Positions 8,693 through 17,443 of a stretch of DNA of 64,000 bases are shown here, one piece after another (positions within the stretch are counted from its first letter, which is position 1; each line of letters starts with the position of its first letter). The stretch is from Candidatus Magnetobacterium casense (GTDB taxonomy: Bacteria > Nitrospirota > Thermodesulfovibrionia > Thermodesulfovibrionales > Magnetobacteriaceae). The translations under genes and the position numbers were made by a program. The stretch lies in contig NZ_JMFO01000001.1 in NCBI RefSeq assembly GCF_000714715.1, positions 124,001 to 188,000 on the forward strand, given 5' to 3'. The notes under the pieces are model-generated. The model was not told the DNA's origin. It saw only the letters and a program-made list of their open reading frames with translations, and did no database searches.

Positions 8693-8719
8693 ATAAGTGT
8701 ATCCTTAAAAGACACTTAT
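8693..8719. promoter_or_regulatory. Inverted repeat in the leader of the DUF2155 lipoprotein gene
   Basis: ATAAGTGT (8693-8700) and ACACTTAT (8712-8719) form a perfect 8-bp inverted repeat with an 11-base loop, 26 bases before the next start codon. TTGACA at 8677-8682 lies upstream. It could be an operator or an mRNA hairpin; nothing in the sequence chooses between these. Confidence 0.45.
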
Positions 8720-8745
8720 GATTAAATTTTTAAGAGAGGGATAAA

Positions 8746-9423
8746 ATGAGGAGATTATTACAAGGGCGTGGTATTTTGGTTATTGCTGTGTTGTTTGCAT
8801 GGATATCGGTAGTGATTTCATGCACCAAGAGTGAGGAACCCAAGCCGGAGATACCCATTAGTTCACAACAACTCCTGGAAAACAAAAATAAGCCCAAGGA
8901 GACAACACCACCCCCTGCACCGGAGGTCTCACCGGATGGTCATACCGCTCATACCAACGGCGATCAGCACGCATCCGGCAACGATCCGCACGAGCATGTG
9001 GCCGACAGCGAGCAGCACACATCCGGAAATGCGCATAAGGCTGATGACAGCGAGACCCGCCACAGCGCCGAAATAGTCGTTCCCGACAGCGTCAAGGGTA
9101 AGTGGGAATCGGTCAAACTGTCGATTACTGACAAACAGGCCAAAAAAAGCCAGATTATAAACATCAAGCTCGGCTCCGAGTATACCATACATGGCTCCAG
9201 CTTAAAGCTAAACGTTGGGGAGTTTCTGCCGGATTTTAAGATGGATGCCCTCACGATAACATCCATGTCTAACGAGACAAAGAATCCGGCCGTCAACGTC
9301 AAGGTCATCGAGGCCGGTAAAGAGATATTTAAGGGATGGTTGTACTCGAAATACCCCGAAATACATCCCTTTCAGCATGACAGATACGGAATAATCCTCA
9401 TGGAGGGGATTAAAAAGAATTGA
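8746..9423 (+). CDS. DUF2155-domain lipoprotein with His-rich linker
   Basis: The signal peptide ends in a lipobox (VVISC, Cys at about residue 26), so the protein is predicted to be lipidated. A Pro- and His-rich linker (about 35-105; HTAHTNGDQH, DPHEHVADSEQH) could bind metal. The C-terminal domain (about 110-225) matches DUF2155, with WESVKLSITDKQAK, FKGWLYSKYPEIHPFQHDRYG. Its function is unknown in the family. The ribosome binding site GAGAGGG precedes ATG 8746. purD follows 37 bases downstream and may be cotranscribed. Confidence 0.75.
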   Translation: MRRLLQGRGILVIAVLFAWISVVISCTKSEEPKPEIPISSQQLLENKNKPKETTPPPAPEVSPDGHTAHTNGDQHASGNDPHEHVADSEQHTSGNAHKADDSETRHSAEIVVPDSVKGKWESVKLSITDKQAKKSQIINIKLGSEYTIHGSSLKLNVGEFLPDFKMDALTITSMSNETKNPAVNVKVIEAGKEIFKGWLYSKYPEIHPFQHDRYGIILMEGIKKN

Positions 9424-9460
9424 TCCCCAGGCTCAGGGGACAGGACAAGGTGCAAAGGTT

Positions 9461-10717
9461 ATGAAGATACTCGTGGTAGGTGGTGGAGGCAGGGAGCACG
9501 CCATTGTGTGGGCGCTTTCAAGGTGCAGACGTGTTGACAGGATATATTGTAGTCCCGGTAATGCCGGAATAGCCGAAATGGCCAGTTGCCTGAATATAAA
9601 CGCTGATGACATCAAGGCACTGGTGGACTTTGCCAGGTACGAGTGGATAGACTACACTATTGTTGGTCCCGAGGTGCCGTTGGTTGCTGGCATCGTGGAT
9701 GCTTTTACCAGGGAGGGACTCAAGATAATTGGGCCTACCAGTCAGGCAGCCAGACTTGAAGGCAGCAAGGTCTTTGCCAAGGACTTCATGAAGCGATATG
9801 GCATCCCCACTGCGCAGTATCGGGTTTTTACGTCTTACCTCCATGCCGAGGAGTACGTCAAGCTCATGGGCACGCCGGTGGTGATAAAGGCCGACGGTCT
9901 GGCTGCCGGCAAGGGAGTTATCGTGGCCTGGTCGGTAGATGAAGCCATTGATGCCATAAGGCTCATCATGAAGGACAGGGCATTTGGCGAAGCCGGTGAC
10001 AGGGTCGTCGTGGAGCAGTGCATAGAGGGACAGGAGGCCTCCTTTATGGTATTCACCGACGGAGACCATGTGATCCCAATGGTCAGTGCGCAGGACTACA
10101 AAAGGGCTTTTGATGCCGACCGAGGGCCTAATACGGGTGGCATGGGGGCAATAACCCCGGCCTCCGTTATCAACAGCTCTCTGCATCAAATCGTAATGAA
10201 CAAGGTGATATACCCCACGCTCAACGGCTTACACAAGGAGGGCATGGTGTACAAGGGGATACTGTATGCGGGGTTGATGATAAAAGACGGCGTGCCATAC
10301 GTGCTGGAGTTTAACTGTCGCCTTGGCGATCCGGAGGCACAGGCAGTGCTTATGCGCCTGGATACCGACCTGCTCGATATTATGATAGCCATACATGAGG
10401 GATCGCTCAATCAACTGGATGTCCGTTGGAAACCCGGGGCATCAATGACGTTGGTGCTTGCATCGGGGGGGTATCCGGGGAGTTTCAACAAGGGCGTCGT
10501 CGTTAACGGGCTTGAGTCCTTAAAGGCAAAGGATGACCTGTGCGTATTTCACAGCGGCACGACCTTTGACGGCAACAACGTGGTAACAACTTCCGGCAGG
10601 GTCTTGGCGGTTACTGCCGCCGGGCCAAGCATCAGCGCAGTGCGCCAAAATATCTATGAAAACGTAAAAAACATCGGCTTCGACGGCATGTTCTACCGCA
10701 ACGACATAGGGGCATGA
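9461..10717 (+). CDS. purD: Phosphoribosylamine-glycine ligase (GAR synthetase)
   Basis: This ATP-grasp enzyme joins glycine to 5-phosphoribosylamine in purine synthesis. It begins MKILVVGGGGREHAIVWAL and contains GPEVPLVAGIVDAF, VIKADGLAAGKGVIVA, the ATP-grasp acidic segment FNCRLGDPEAQ and ASGGYPGSF. The length of 418 residues is standard. Another purine gene, purM, lies 9 kb away on the opposite strand, so purine genes are dispersed here. Confidence 0.95.
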   Translation: MKILVVGGGGREHAIVWALSRCRRVDRIYCSPGNAGIAEMASCLNINADDIKALVDFARYEWIDYTIVGPEVPLVAGIVDAFTREGLKIIGPTSQAARLEGSKVFAKDFMKRYGIPTAQYRVFTSYLHAEEYVKLMGTPVVIKADGLAAGKGVIVAWSVDEAIDAIRLIMKDRAFGEAGDRVVVEQCIEGQEASFMVFTDGDHVIPMVSAQDYKRAFDADRGPNTGGMGAITPASVINSSLHQIVMNKVIYPTLNGLHKEGMVYKGILYAGLMIKDGVPYVLEFNCRLGDPEAQAVLMRLDTDLLDIMIAIHEGSLNQLDVRWKPGASMTLVLASGGYPGSFNKGVVVNGLESLKAKDDLCVFHSGTTFDGNNVVTTSGRVLAVTAAGPSISAVRQNIYENVKNIGFDGMFYRNDIGA

Positions 10718-10793
10718 GTGCCCCACCCCCTTGACCCCATTTTACCATGCTTTTTTAAGAGGATACCTATTTTACGTGGTGCGATTGAAATCC

Positions 10794-10823
10794 TTGACAA
10801 GTGCTTAATCTTAAAATTATAAT
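10794..10823 (+). promoter_or_regulatory. Consensus sigma-70 promoter for the DUF177-rpmF-plsX-fabH operon
   Basis: Perfect TTGACA (10794-10799) and TATAAT (10818-10823) hexamers with an 18-base spacer. Transcription would start near 10830, leaving a very short leader that holds the GGGAAAAG ribosome binding site for ATG 10842. Confidence 0.8.
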
Positions 10824-10841
10824 GAGTGTGGGAAAAGATTT

Positions 10842-11387
10842 ATGATCGTGCATTTGAAGGACCTAAAGGAAGAGGGGCTTGTTGTTGATCTCAAGGCAGA
10901 GATATCGCCCGACGACGTGCGGATGCGCGGGCCGGTGTGTGGTAGCCTCCTGATCCACAGGGCCGGCGATAGCGTGTCGATCAGCGGTACGGTACGGCTG
11001 GAAATGATACTGACGTGCAGCCGGTGTCTGACGGAGTTTGACGACAACCTCGATATCGACATCAATCTGACGTACATGCCCCTGCAGGATGAAGCCACAG
11101 AGGACGATGACCTGCAGGTAACCGACATGGATATCGGCTTTTATGCGAACGACGAACTCGACATTCATCAGATTGTAACGGAGCAGATACTTTTAAACAT
11201 ACCGATGAAGATAGTGTGCCAGGAGCAGTGCCTGGGGCTGTGTCCCACGTGTGGGTTAAACCTCAACGATGGCCCCTGCCGGTGTAACAACGGAGTTGCT
11301 GCTGCCGCACACAACGAAACAGACTTCAAGACGGAGGGCAGTGCAAACTACCTCGACAGACTCAGAACAAAATACAGAGTAAGATAA
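10842..11387 (+). CDS. DUF177 (YceD-like) protein
   Basis: YceD-family proteins are nearly always encoded just before rpmF, as here (16 bases apart). Visible features are the CSRC motif near residue 62 (ILTCSRCLTEFDDNL), an acidic middle, and a C-terminal Cys cluster CQEQCLGLCPTCG with a later CRC that probably binds zinc. The family has been linked to 23S rRNA maturation in other organisms. The function here is inferred only from family and position. Confidence 0.85.
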   Translation: MIVHLKDLKEEGLVVDLKAEISPDDVRMRGPVCGSLLIHRAGDSVSISGTVRLEMILTCSRCLTEFDDNLDIDINLTYMPLQDEATEDDDLQVTDMDIGFYANDELDIHQIVTEQILLNIPMKIVCQEQCLGLCPTCGLNLNDGPCRCNNGVAAAAHNETDFKTEGSANYLDRLRTKYRVR

Positions 11388-11402
11388 AGGAGTTATCAGG
11401 CG

Positions 11403-11588
11403 ATGGCAAATCCAACATCAAGACATTCAAGGGCAAGAAGGGATAAGCGCAGGGCAAACTGGAAGGGTGTAATACCGCATCTGATAAAGTGCCCCGACTG
11501 TGGAGAACTGAAGATGCCTCACAGGGCATGTGGCAGTTGCGGCATGTACGATGGCAGAAACATCTTAGAGGTCGTAGAAAAAGAGTAA
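11403..11588 (+). CDS. rpmF: 50S ribosomal protein L32
   Basis: At 61 residues the protein begins with MANPTSRHSRARRDKRRAN and has the zinc-ribbon cysteines CPDCGE and CGSCGMY, as in zinc-binding L32 forms. It sits between the DUF177 gene and plsX, the widespread bacterial order. Confidence 0.95.
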   Translation: MANPTSRHSRARRDKRRANWKGVIPHLIKCPDCGELKMPHRACGSCGMYDGRNILEVVEKE

Positions 11589-11592
11589 TCTT

Positions 11593-12627
11593 ATGATTAT
11601 AGCGTTAGATGCAATGGGTGGTGACAAGGCGCCGGAGGTTACGTTAGAGGGTGCAATTGAATCTCTCAGACTGTACAAGGATATCAGTATCATACTTGTC
11701 GGAGATGAGGAGATAATCAAAAAGCACCTGCACGGCAAGAGTTACCCCAGGGAGAGGTTGAGCATCCGTCATGCCTCACAGGTGGTTGACATGCAGGAGA
11801 CGCCCACTGCGGCGTTACGGCAGAAGCGCGACTCGTCCATACGTGTTGCGGTGGAGTTGGTCAAACATGGCGAGGCAGGGGCCGTGGTCAGTGCCGGCCA
11901 CTCCGGGGTTGCGCTGGCAACCTCCCTGACGCTTTTGAAGAAGGCCCCCGGTGTGGACAGACCTGCGATTGCGGCCTTTATGCCCACACTCAAAGGACGA
12001 TTCCTGTTGATAGACGCAGGGGCCAACGTCGATTGCAAGCCGATCAATCTGCTGCAGTTTGCCACCATGGGCAGTGCCTACCACAGTGCAGTCATGGGGA
12101 TAAAATCTCCTAAGGTTGCACTGATAAGTATCGGGGAAGAAGACTCAAAGGGCAACGACCTCACAAAGGAGGCTTTTAAGATGCTGAAGGCATCGGGTCT
12201 CAACTTCGTGGGCAACATTGAGGGCAAGGACATCTTTAGGGGTGCGGCTGACGTGGTGGTCTGCGACGGCTTCATTGGCAACACCACACTGAAGATAAGC
12301 GAAGGCCTCGCCGAAGTCATACTAAAAATGCTCAAGGCTGAGATGTCAAACTCGTATGCGGGCAGACTTGGCTATCTGCTGATGAAACCGGCCATCAGGA
12401 GTTTCAAGAAGAACACCGATTATGCAGAGTACGGTGGCGCCCCGCTGTTGGGCATAAACGGTACCTGCATCATCTGCCATGGACGCTCATCCGCAAAGGC
12501 AATCAGAAACGCTATAAAGGTCACCAATCAACTGGTTAAGGTAGACATAAACAGAATAATCTCCGACGCAATAGAGAAGTCTATGCAAGACATGCACGGG
12601 CAGGGATTAATTGAGGGCCAAGGTTGA
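11593..12627 (+). CDS. plsX: Phosphate acyltransferase PlsX
   Basis: PlsX converts acyl-ACP to acyl-phosphate, the first step towards phosphatidic acid through PlsY. The sequence opens with MIIALDAMGGDKAPEV and contains VSAGHSGVALATSL, IDAGANVDCKP, VVCDGFIGNTTLKISEG and EYGGAPLLGINGTCIICHG, all hallmarks of the family. The length of 344 residues is normal. It begins 4 bases after rpmF and 10 bases before fabH. Confidence 0.95.
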   Translation: MIIALDAMGGDKAPEVTLEGAIESLRLYKDISIILVGDEEIIKKHLHGKSYPRERLSIRHASQVVDMQETPTAALRQKRDSSIRVAVELVKHGEAGAVVSAGHSGVALATSLTLLKKAPGVDRPAIAAFMPTLKGRFLLIDAGANVDCKPINLLQFATMGSAYHSAVMGIKSPKVALISIGEEDSKGNDLTKEAFKMLKASGLNFVGNIEGKDIFRGAADVVVCDGFIGNTTLKISEGLAEVILKMLKAEMSNSYAGRLGYLLMKPAIRSFKKNTDYAEYGGAPLLGINGTCIICHGRSSAKAIRNAIKVTNQLVKVDINRIISDAIEKSMQDMHGQGLIEGQG

Positions 12628-12637
12628 GGGGTAAGAT

Positions 12638-13615
12638 TTGAGGGCTAAGATTATATCAACGGGGTCATACCTGCCTGAGCGGGTTCTCACCAACCATGAC
12701 CTCGAACAGATCGTCAACACCACCGACCAGTGGATAATCGAACGCACCGGGATCACAGAGCGGCACATAGCCGGCGATACCCAGAGCGTCTCAGACCTTG
12801 CTGCGGAGGCGGCCATGACGGCCCTCAGGCGTGCGTCAATCAGTGCCGATTCCATAGACCTCATCATCGTGGCCACCATAACAGGGGATATGCCCGTCCC
12901 TGCCACTGCGTGCTTTTTGCAAAGGAGCATTGGTGCCGTTAATGCGGCGGCCTTTGACGTCAATGCGGCATGTTCGGGGTTTATCTATGGTCTGTCGGTG
13001 GCCAATGCCTACATACTGGCCGGTCTGTACAGGCGGATATTGGTCATAGGGGCAGAGACGCTTTCAAAGGTGACCGATTGGGAGGACAGAAACACCTGTG
13101 TCCTTTTTGGCGACGGTGCCGGGGCTGTGATCGTGGAACCGGTGGAGGGAGACAACGGTATCCTCTCCATCGACATATATTCCGATGGCACGATGGCCGA
13201 GATGCTTCAACTGCCCGGTGGAGGGTCGAGGTATCCCACCACCACCGAAACCATAAATAACCACATGCACTATATCAAAATGAAGGGCAACGAAACATTC
13301 AAGGTTGCAGTGCGCACGCTGGAAAGACTCGTTACCGACGCCCTGGCAAAAAACAACCTGACAGCCTCCGACCTGGCCCTGCTTATCCCGCACCAGGCAA
13401 ACATGCGGATTATCTCTGCAACCGCCGACCGCCTGGGTATCGGCATGGACAAGGTTATGGTCAATCTCCACAAGTGTGGCAATACCTCGGCAGCCTCCAT
13501 ACCCATTGCCCTGGATGAGGCCGTGGTAGCCGGCAGGGTTAAGGCCGACGACGTCATACTGCTTGAGGCCTTTGGCGGCGGGTTGACCTGGGCATCTGCT
13601 CTTATCAGGTGGTAG
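12638..13615 (+). CDS. fabH: 3-oxoacyl-ACP synthase III (FabH)
   Basis: FabH condenses acetyl-CoA with malonyl-ACP to start fatty-acid synthesis. The catalytic triad is visible: Cys in NAACSGFIYG (near residue 113), His in LIPHQANMRI and Asn in CGNTSAASIP. The start is TTG at 12638 (MRAKIISTGSYLPE), with a GAGGGG ribosome binding site a few bases upstream. It is the last gene of the DUF177-rpmF-plsX-fabH operon. Confidence 0.95.
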   Translation: MRAKIISTGSYLPERVLTNHDLEQIVNTTDQWIIERTGITERHIAGDTQSVSDLAAEAAMTALRRASISADSIDLIIVATITGDMPVPATACFLQRSIGAVNAAAFDVNAACSGFIYGLSVANAYILAGLYRRILVIGAETLSKVTDWEDRNTCVLFGDGAGAVIVEPVEGDNGILSIDIYSDGTMAEMLQLPGGGSRYPTTTETINNHMHYIKMKGNETFKVAVRTLERLVTDALAKNNLTASDLALLIPHQANMRIISATADRLGIGMDKVMVNLHKCGNTSAASIPIALDEAVVAGRVKADDVILLEAFGGGLTWASALIRW

Positions 13616-13930
13616 CAGATGTCATAGAAAAACGCCTGCAATATCAAATATAAAACTCATTCTCACGCGTGAATGGGTTGCCTCACTACACACACACTGC
13701 GACGGGGTCAAGGGGGCTTCTTCGTGCCCGGGGTGGCTCACCCCTCCCCTTGCAGGGGGTTCTGAAGGGGGGGAGTCGCCCCTTTCTTTCTTTGTATCAC
13801 ATGCAATCGAAAGGCGCTATGAATTCACGCACACAAAGTCTGTGGAATTTGCTAAGATAAGACTATGCTGTTTGCAATGTCAAGGGTCCTGGTACATGGC
13901 AGAAGAAAAACGGTCTTGATTCCTTAAACG
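13616..13930. other. Intergenic region holding a family A palindromic repeat
   Basis: Apart from the repeat copy at 13704-13794 no gene or RNA is recognised. The repeat follows fabH and could end its transcript. Confidence 0.5.
13704..13794 (+). repeat. Family A palindromic repeat, copy 1
   Basis: It begins GGGGTCAAGGGGGCT, continues through CTCACCCCTCCCCTTGCAGG and GGGTTCTGAAGGGGG, and ends in GTCGCCCCTTTCTTTCTTT. The same ordered blocks recur at 30202, 51853 (5' end missing) and 52787 (inverted). The GC-rich hairpin followed by a T-rich tail resembles an intrinsic terminator. Confidence 0.85.
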
Positions 13931-15373
13931 ATGACTGCCAGGAGACAGTTTTTAATACAGTTGGTGCGGGTCTTTTTTCTGATCTGTCTGGATGTCCTGG
14001 CCTTTTATACGTCGCTGTTTGCCGCCTGGTACATCAGGGATGCCCTGTTGCCTCTGGTGTTTAAGGGGTTGACCGAAAACTTTACCTTTGGCATGTACGT
14101 GGGGTTGTGGTGGGTGCCGGTTACTTATGTGTCGTTCAATGCCTATAACGGGATGTACGGCACCAGACTGCCCTTCTGGGATGACACCAGGCGGTTGATC
14201 ACAAGCCTTACGCTGAGTATGTTGATTGTCATGGTGATCGTCAATATCGGGCAGATGTCGGCAGAGATATCACGTGTGATCCTGGTGCTGCTGTGGTGCA
14301 TATCGCTCTTTGTCTTTCCTGTATACCGGTTGTTGGGCAAGAGGGCGCTTTTTAGCTTTTGCATCTTTAAGACCAGGGCGCTCATACTCGGAGCAGGTAA
14401 CACCGGCAGGCTTATAAACCAATGGCTGACACGTGAGAAGGCCATCGGCATTGAGGTTGTGGGCTTCCTCGATGACGACCAACAGAAGATAAACACCCTT
14501 GTCGATGGCAAGATGGTCTTTGGAGAGATATGCAGCTATACGCAACTGATCAAAAACCTCAAGGTAAGCACGGTAATAATAGCCCTGCCCTCACTTGGCC
14601 CCAAGCGTATCGCCACGCTTGCATTTGAACTGCAACTGTGCATAAAGGACATCATGATCGTGCCCGACCTCTGTGGCGTGGCGCTGTTGAACACGGAACT
14701 GTTGCACCTGTTTTATGAGGAGATATTCCTGCTGAAGATCAGGAACAACCTCAAGTTTGTCAAAAACCGTATTATGAAGCGATTGTTTGATATTGTTTCG
14801 GGCATTGTCCTGTTGCCGGTGTTGTTGATTATGGTTGGGGTTATTGGTCTGCTCATACGGCTTGAGTCACGGGGGCCTGTCATCTATTCGCACCTGAGGA
14901 TCGGCAAAGGAGGAAGGCCCTTTAAGTGCTACAAGTTTCGCACGATGGTCAAGGATGCCGACACCATGCTTGCCACCCTCCTGCAGAGCGACTCCAATCT
15001 CAGGGAGTGGCAGCAGCACTACAAGTTGACAAACGACCCCAGGGTCACCAGGATAGGCAACTTTCTGCGAAAGACATCGCTGGATGAGTTGCCACAGATA
15101 TTCAATGTCCTCAAGGGGGAGATGAGCATCATCGGCCCACGTCCTGTGACCGAACACGAGGTGGAGACCTACTACAAGGAGTTAGCCGAGGCATGTTTTT
15201 CCGTGCTGCCTGGCATCACGGGGCTGTGGCAGGTATCGGGCAGAAACGACACCACCTACGACTACAGGATCAGACTCGATAACTGGTACATTATGAACTG
15301 GTCCCTGTGGCTTGACATCGTCATACTGATAAAGACCGTTTCGGTGGTGTTCTTTATGAAGGGGGCCAGGTGA
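13931..15373 (+). CDS. Undecaprenyl-phosphate sugar-1-phosphate transferase (WbaP type)
   Basis: This integral membrane enzyme starts O-antigen or capsule units by moving a sugar-1-phosphate to undecaprenyl phosphate. The 480-residue layout is the WbaP one: four N-terminal membrane helices (about residues 10-130), a nucleotide-binding-like CoA-fold (LILGAGNTGRLINQWL near 155), one membrane helix (about 285-305) and the catalytic domain. The catalytic part has RLESRGPVIYSHLRIG, KCYKFRTMVKDAD, RKTSLDELPQIFNVLKGEMS, IGPRPV and PGITGLWQVSGRND. The precise sugar cannot be told. Two TIR genes separate it from a radical SAM gene. Confidence 0.9.
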   Translation: MTARRQFLIQLVRVFFLICLDVLAFYTSLFAAWYIRDALLPLVFKGLTENFTFGMYVGLWWVPVTYVSFNAYNGMYGTRLPFWDDTRRLITSLTLSMLIVMVIVNIGQMSAEISRVILVLLWCISLFVFPVYRLLGKRALFSFCIFKTRALILGAGNTGRLINQWLTREKAIGIEVVGFLDDDQQKINTLVDGKMVFGEICSYTQLIKNLKVSTVIIALPSLGPKRIATLAFELQLCIKDIMIVPDLCGVALLNTELLHLFYEEIFLLKIRNNLKFVKNRIMKRLFDIVSGIVLLPVLLIMVGVIGLLIRLESRGPVIYSHLRIGKGGRPFKCYKFRTMVKDADTMLATLLQSDSNLREWQQHYKLTNDPRVTRIGNFLRKTSLDELPQIFNVLKGEMSIIGPRPVTEHEVETYYKELAEACFSVLPGITGLWQVSGRNDTTYDYRIRLDNWYIMNWSLWLDIVILIKTVSVVFFMKGAR

Positions 15374-15421
15374 AATGCCGTATTGCGTAACGTTGTCAAA
15401 CTATCCGGGGATGTGCTAAAC

Positions 15422-15427
15422 TATAAT
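15422..15427 (+). promoter_or_regulatory. Possible -10 box (TATAAT) of the TIR gene pair
   Basis: A perfect TATAAT lies 39 bases before the first TIR start. No good -35 is seen at 16-18 bases, so this is only half a promoter. It suggests that the TIR pair has its own transcript. Confidence 0.35.
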
Positions 15428-15465
15428 TATTAAGACGACAGGTAGCATGGGAAATTGTTAAAAGT

Positions 15466-15894
15466 ATGGCAAAAAAGAAAAGAATAGTGTTCATAAGTCA
15501 TTGTGGGACCGACACTTGGGTGGCAAAAAAAGTAGCGGATGAAATAACCTCACGTGGGGCACAACCTTTTCTTGAAGAGGTTGATGGATATGTTGGAACA
15601 GAATTTGAGGAAGGAATTCGCAACATGCTTGAAAAGACAAGTGAACATTTAGTGTTGTATACTCCCCGGGCTATTAGTCGTCCATATATCTGGGCGGAAA
15701 TTGGAGTTTCCTGGTCACGGCGTATACTGATTGCTGTTTTGCTGTGTGGACTGACAAAAGAGGAATTTCTGTCTAATGTTAACGTACCTGTTTTTCTAAA
15801 GGGAAGAGATACTATCAGTATCAACGACATCGATAGATATCTTGATGAATTGCACCAACGAGTAAATAACGTTAAAGGAAGGGGCAAGAAATGA
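15466..15894 (+). CDS. Stand-alone TIR-domain protein (first of a tandem pair)
   Basis: The 142-residue protein is essentially one TIR domain: RIVFISHCGTDTWVAKKV opens the first strand and helix, DGYVGTEFEEGIRNML covers the BB-loop region, and SRPYIWAEIGVSW carries the conserved Glu78 in the place of the catalytic Glu of NADase TIR domains. The protein has no fused sensor or effector domain. The base composition is clearly more AT-rich than the neighbouring wbaP-type and radical SAM genes. The next TIR gene overlaps it by 4 bases (ATGA), so the two are translationally coupled. Whether it cleaves NAD or binds a nucleotide signal is inference. Confidence 0.8.
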   Translation: MAKKKRIVFISHCGTDTWVAKKVADEITSRGAQPFLEEVDGYVGTEFEEGIRNMLEKTSEHLVLYTPRAISRPYIWAEIGVSWSRRILIAVLLCGLTKEEFLSNVNVPVFLKGRDTISINDIDRYLDELHQRVNNVKGRGKK

Positions 15895-16316
15895 AAGAGC
15901 AAATTTTTATCTCCAGTGCAATGCAAGATAGTGAGTGGGTTTCATTGTTCTTTGATGAATTAAGGCAGACAGGGGTAACTGTATGGTTTTTCACGAAAGA
16001 TAAAAATATTGTTCAGGGAAGCAGTATCGTAGACTTAATGGAAAAGGCTTTAAGAGAGAGCAACGTCATGGTGGTAATTATCAGCAAGAACAGCATTACC
16101 AGTCAATGGGTTTTCTTTGAGATAGGGGTTGCTATAGCAGATGAAAAGAGAATCATCCCAGTTGTTATAGATGATGTGCCATATGAGAGTTTTCCTGTAC
16201 GTTTAAAGGCAGCAGCTTGCTTTCATGAAAAATCCCCCTCAAAGGCCGCAATAAAGGTGGCAAGTTTTCTGAAATCTGAGTCTAAGACAGGACATCACAA
16301 GCAATTGATTCATTAA
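15891..16316 (+). CDS. Stand-alone TIR-domain protein (second of a tandem pair)
   Basis: This second TIR protein of 141 residues differs clearly from the first. KEQIFISSAMQDSEWVSLFF is the first strand and helix, TKDKNIVQGSSIVDLMEKAL the BB-loop and next helix, and SITSQWVFFEIGVAIADEKR carries the candidate catalytic Glu77. The C-terminal 25 residues are a basic tail. The start overlaps the stop of the first TIR gene (ATGA), and the radical SAM start follows its stop with no gap. Two distinct TIR domains in one operon could act as a heteromer, one enzymatic and one scaffold; this is inference. Confidence 0.8.
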   Translation: MKEQIFISSAMQDSEWVSLFFDELRQTGVTVWFFTKDKNIVQGSSIVDLMEKALRESNVMVVIISKNSITSQWVFFEIGVAIADEKRIIPVVIDDVPYESFPVRLKAAACFHEKSPSKAAIKVASFLKSESKTGHHKQLIH

Positions 16317-17402
16317 GTGGATAAGTACCTTCTAAGGAGGCTCTACAACGGTCTTAAGCTGCGCCCGCTTAAGATTGCCGCCGTCAGGGCACTGGAGGCC
16401 TTTAACCTCCCCGTCTATCGCCTTGCCATCGATACCAACAACGCCTGCAATCTACGCTGTATCATGTGCTATATGTCTCGCAAGGAGTTCAGGCAACAGT
16501 TCAGTGTGATGCCCCTTGAGATATTTGAGTGTCTTGCCAGGGACATCTTTGGGATGGTGCGAGTGCTGGAACTTTCCTGCGGGTATGAGCCATTTCTGAC
16601 CAGAAATTTCATGGACTACCTGAGAGTTGCCAGGCGCTATTGTCACGGCGTCATCAGCGTGTGTACCAACGCGACCCTCCTGGATGACAACACCATCGGC
16701 AGCATCGTCACGGAGGGCTTGCTGGATGAACTCATCATCAGCATCGATGGCCTGACCGAGGCAACCTACAACCGCATCCGGCCAAATGGCAACTTCAACA
16801 GCGTCCTGGCTGCACTGAGCGCCATCAAGACTCATCGCGGCAAGGGCGGCTCCCCAGTGGTCAGGATAAACTACACCATGCTGCACTCAAACATCGAAGA
16901 CTTAAGCCACATGTATGACTTTGCCAGAGACTATGGTGTTGGCGTTGTGCAGTTGAGACACGCCAGGCTGGCACGACCATTTGAGGAGTTGTTTGAACAG
17001 TCGCTGTTCTACCACCAGGAGCTGTATGACAGGACGATCAGCTCACTGAGGCTCAAGTTTGACATCAACCCCTCGGATGTTGTGTTGTTACATCCGCCGT
17101 TGTTTTCGCAGAGACAGTCGGTGCCCGCCACCAAATCGCAGTGTGCCTATCCGTGGTTTTACTTCATCATCGCAAGTAACGGGGATGTCAAGCTCTGTCA
17201 CAGCAGCGTTGTCGGCAATATCAATGAGCGGTCCTTTAGTGCGATTTTGAGGTCGGATCGGGTCAGAGACATTCGCCGTCGTCTGCTAAGGGGTGAGCAC
17301 GGGGCGGTCTGCGGCAATTGTCTGACAATCAACGACGTCAGTGACGTCAATCAACCGGAGACCTTCATCCGCCCCGATAAAGACTTCAGGCCATATACAT
17401 AG
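16317..17402 (+). CDS. Radical SAM/SPASM-type enzyme
   Basis: The 361-residue protein has the radical SAM cluster CNLRCIMC near residue 42, which binds the 4Fe-4S cluster with S-adenosylmethionine, a GYEP/CTNATLL segment and the ISIDGLTEATYNRIRP region typical of SPASM-group enzymes. The C-terminus has the auxiliary-cluster pattern CAYPWF, GDVKLCHSS and VCGNC. The start is GTG 16317, directly after the second TIR stop. Near a polysaccharide transferase it may modify a sugar or a peptide. The substrate is not known. It is the most downstream gene of this plus-strand group. Confidence 0.85.
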   Translation: MDKYLLRRLYNGLKLRPLKIAAVRALEAFNLPVYRLAIDTNNACNLRCIMCYMSRKEFRQQFSVMPLEIFECLARDIFGMVRVLELSCGYEPFLTRNFMDYLRVARRYCHGVISVCTNATLLDDNTIGSIVTEGLLDELIISIDGLTEATYNRIRPNGNFNSVLAALSAIKTHRGKGGSPVVRINYTMLHSNIEDLSHMYDFARDYGVGVVQLRHARLARPFEELFEQSLFYHQELYDRTISSLRLKFDINPSDVVLLHPPLFSQRQSVPATKSQCAYPWFYFIIASNGDVKLCHSSVVGNINERSFSAILRSDRVRDIRRRLLRGEHGAVCGNCLTINDVSDVNQPETFIRPDKDFRPYT

Positions 17403-17443
17403 CTGACATTACATGCCGGCAATCTTGCAAGTCAAGCCAATCA

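Noticed and set aside
13669-13860. 63-codon plus-strand frame over repeat copy 1
   Set aside because: It is low-complexity translation of the repeat (GSPLPLQGVLKGGS-like).
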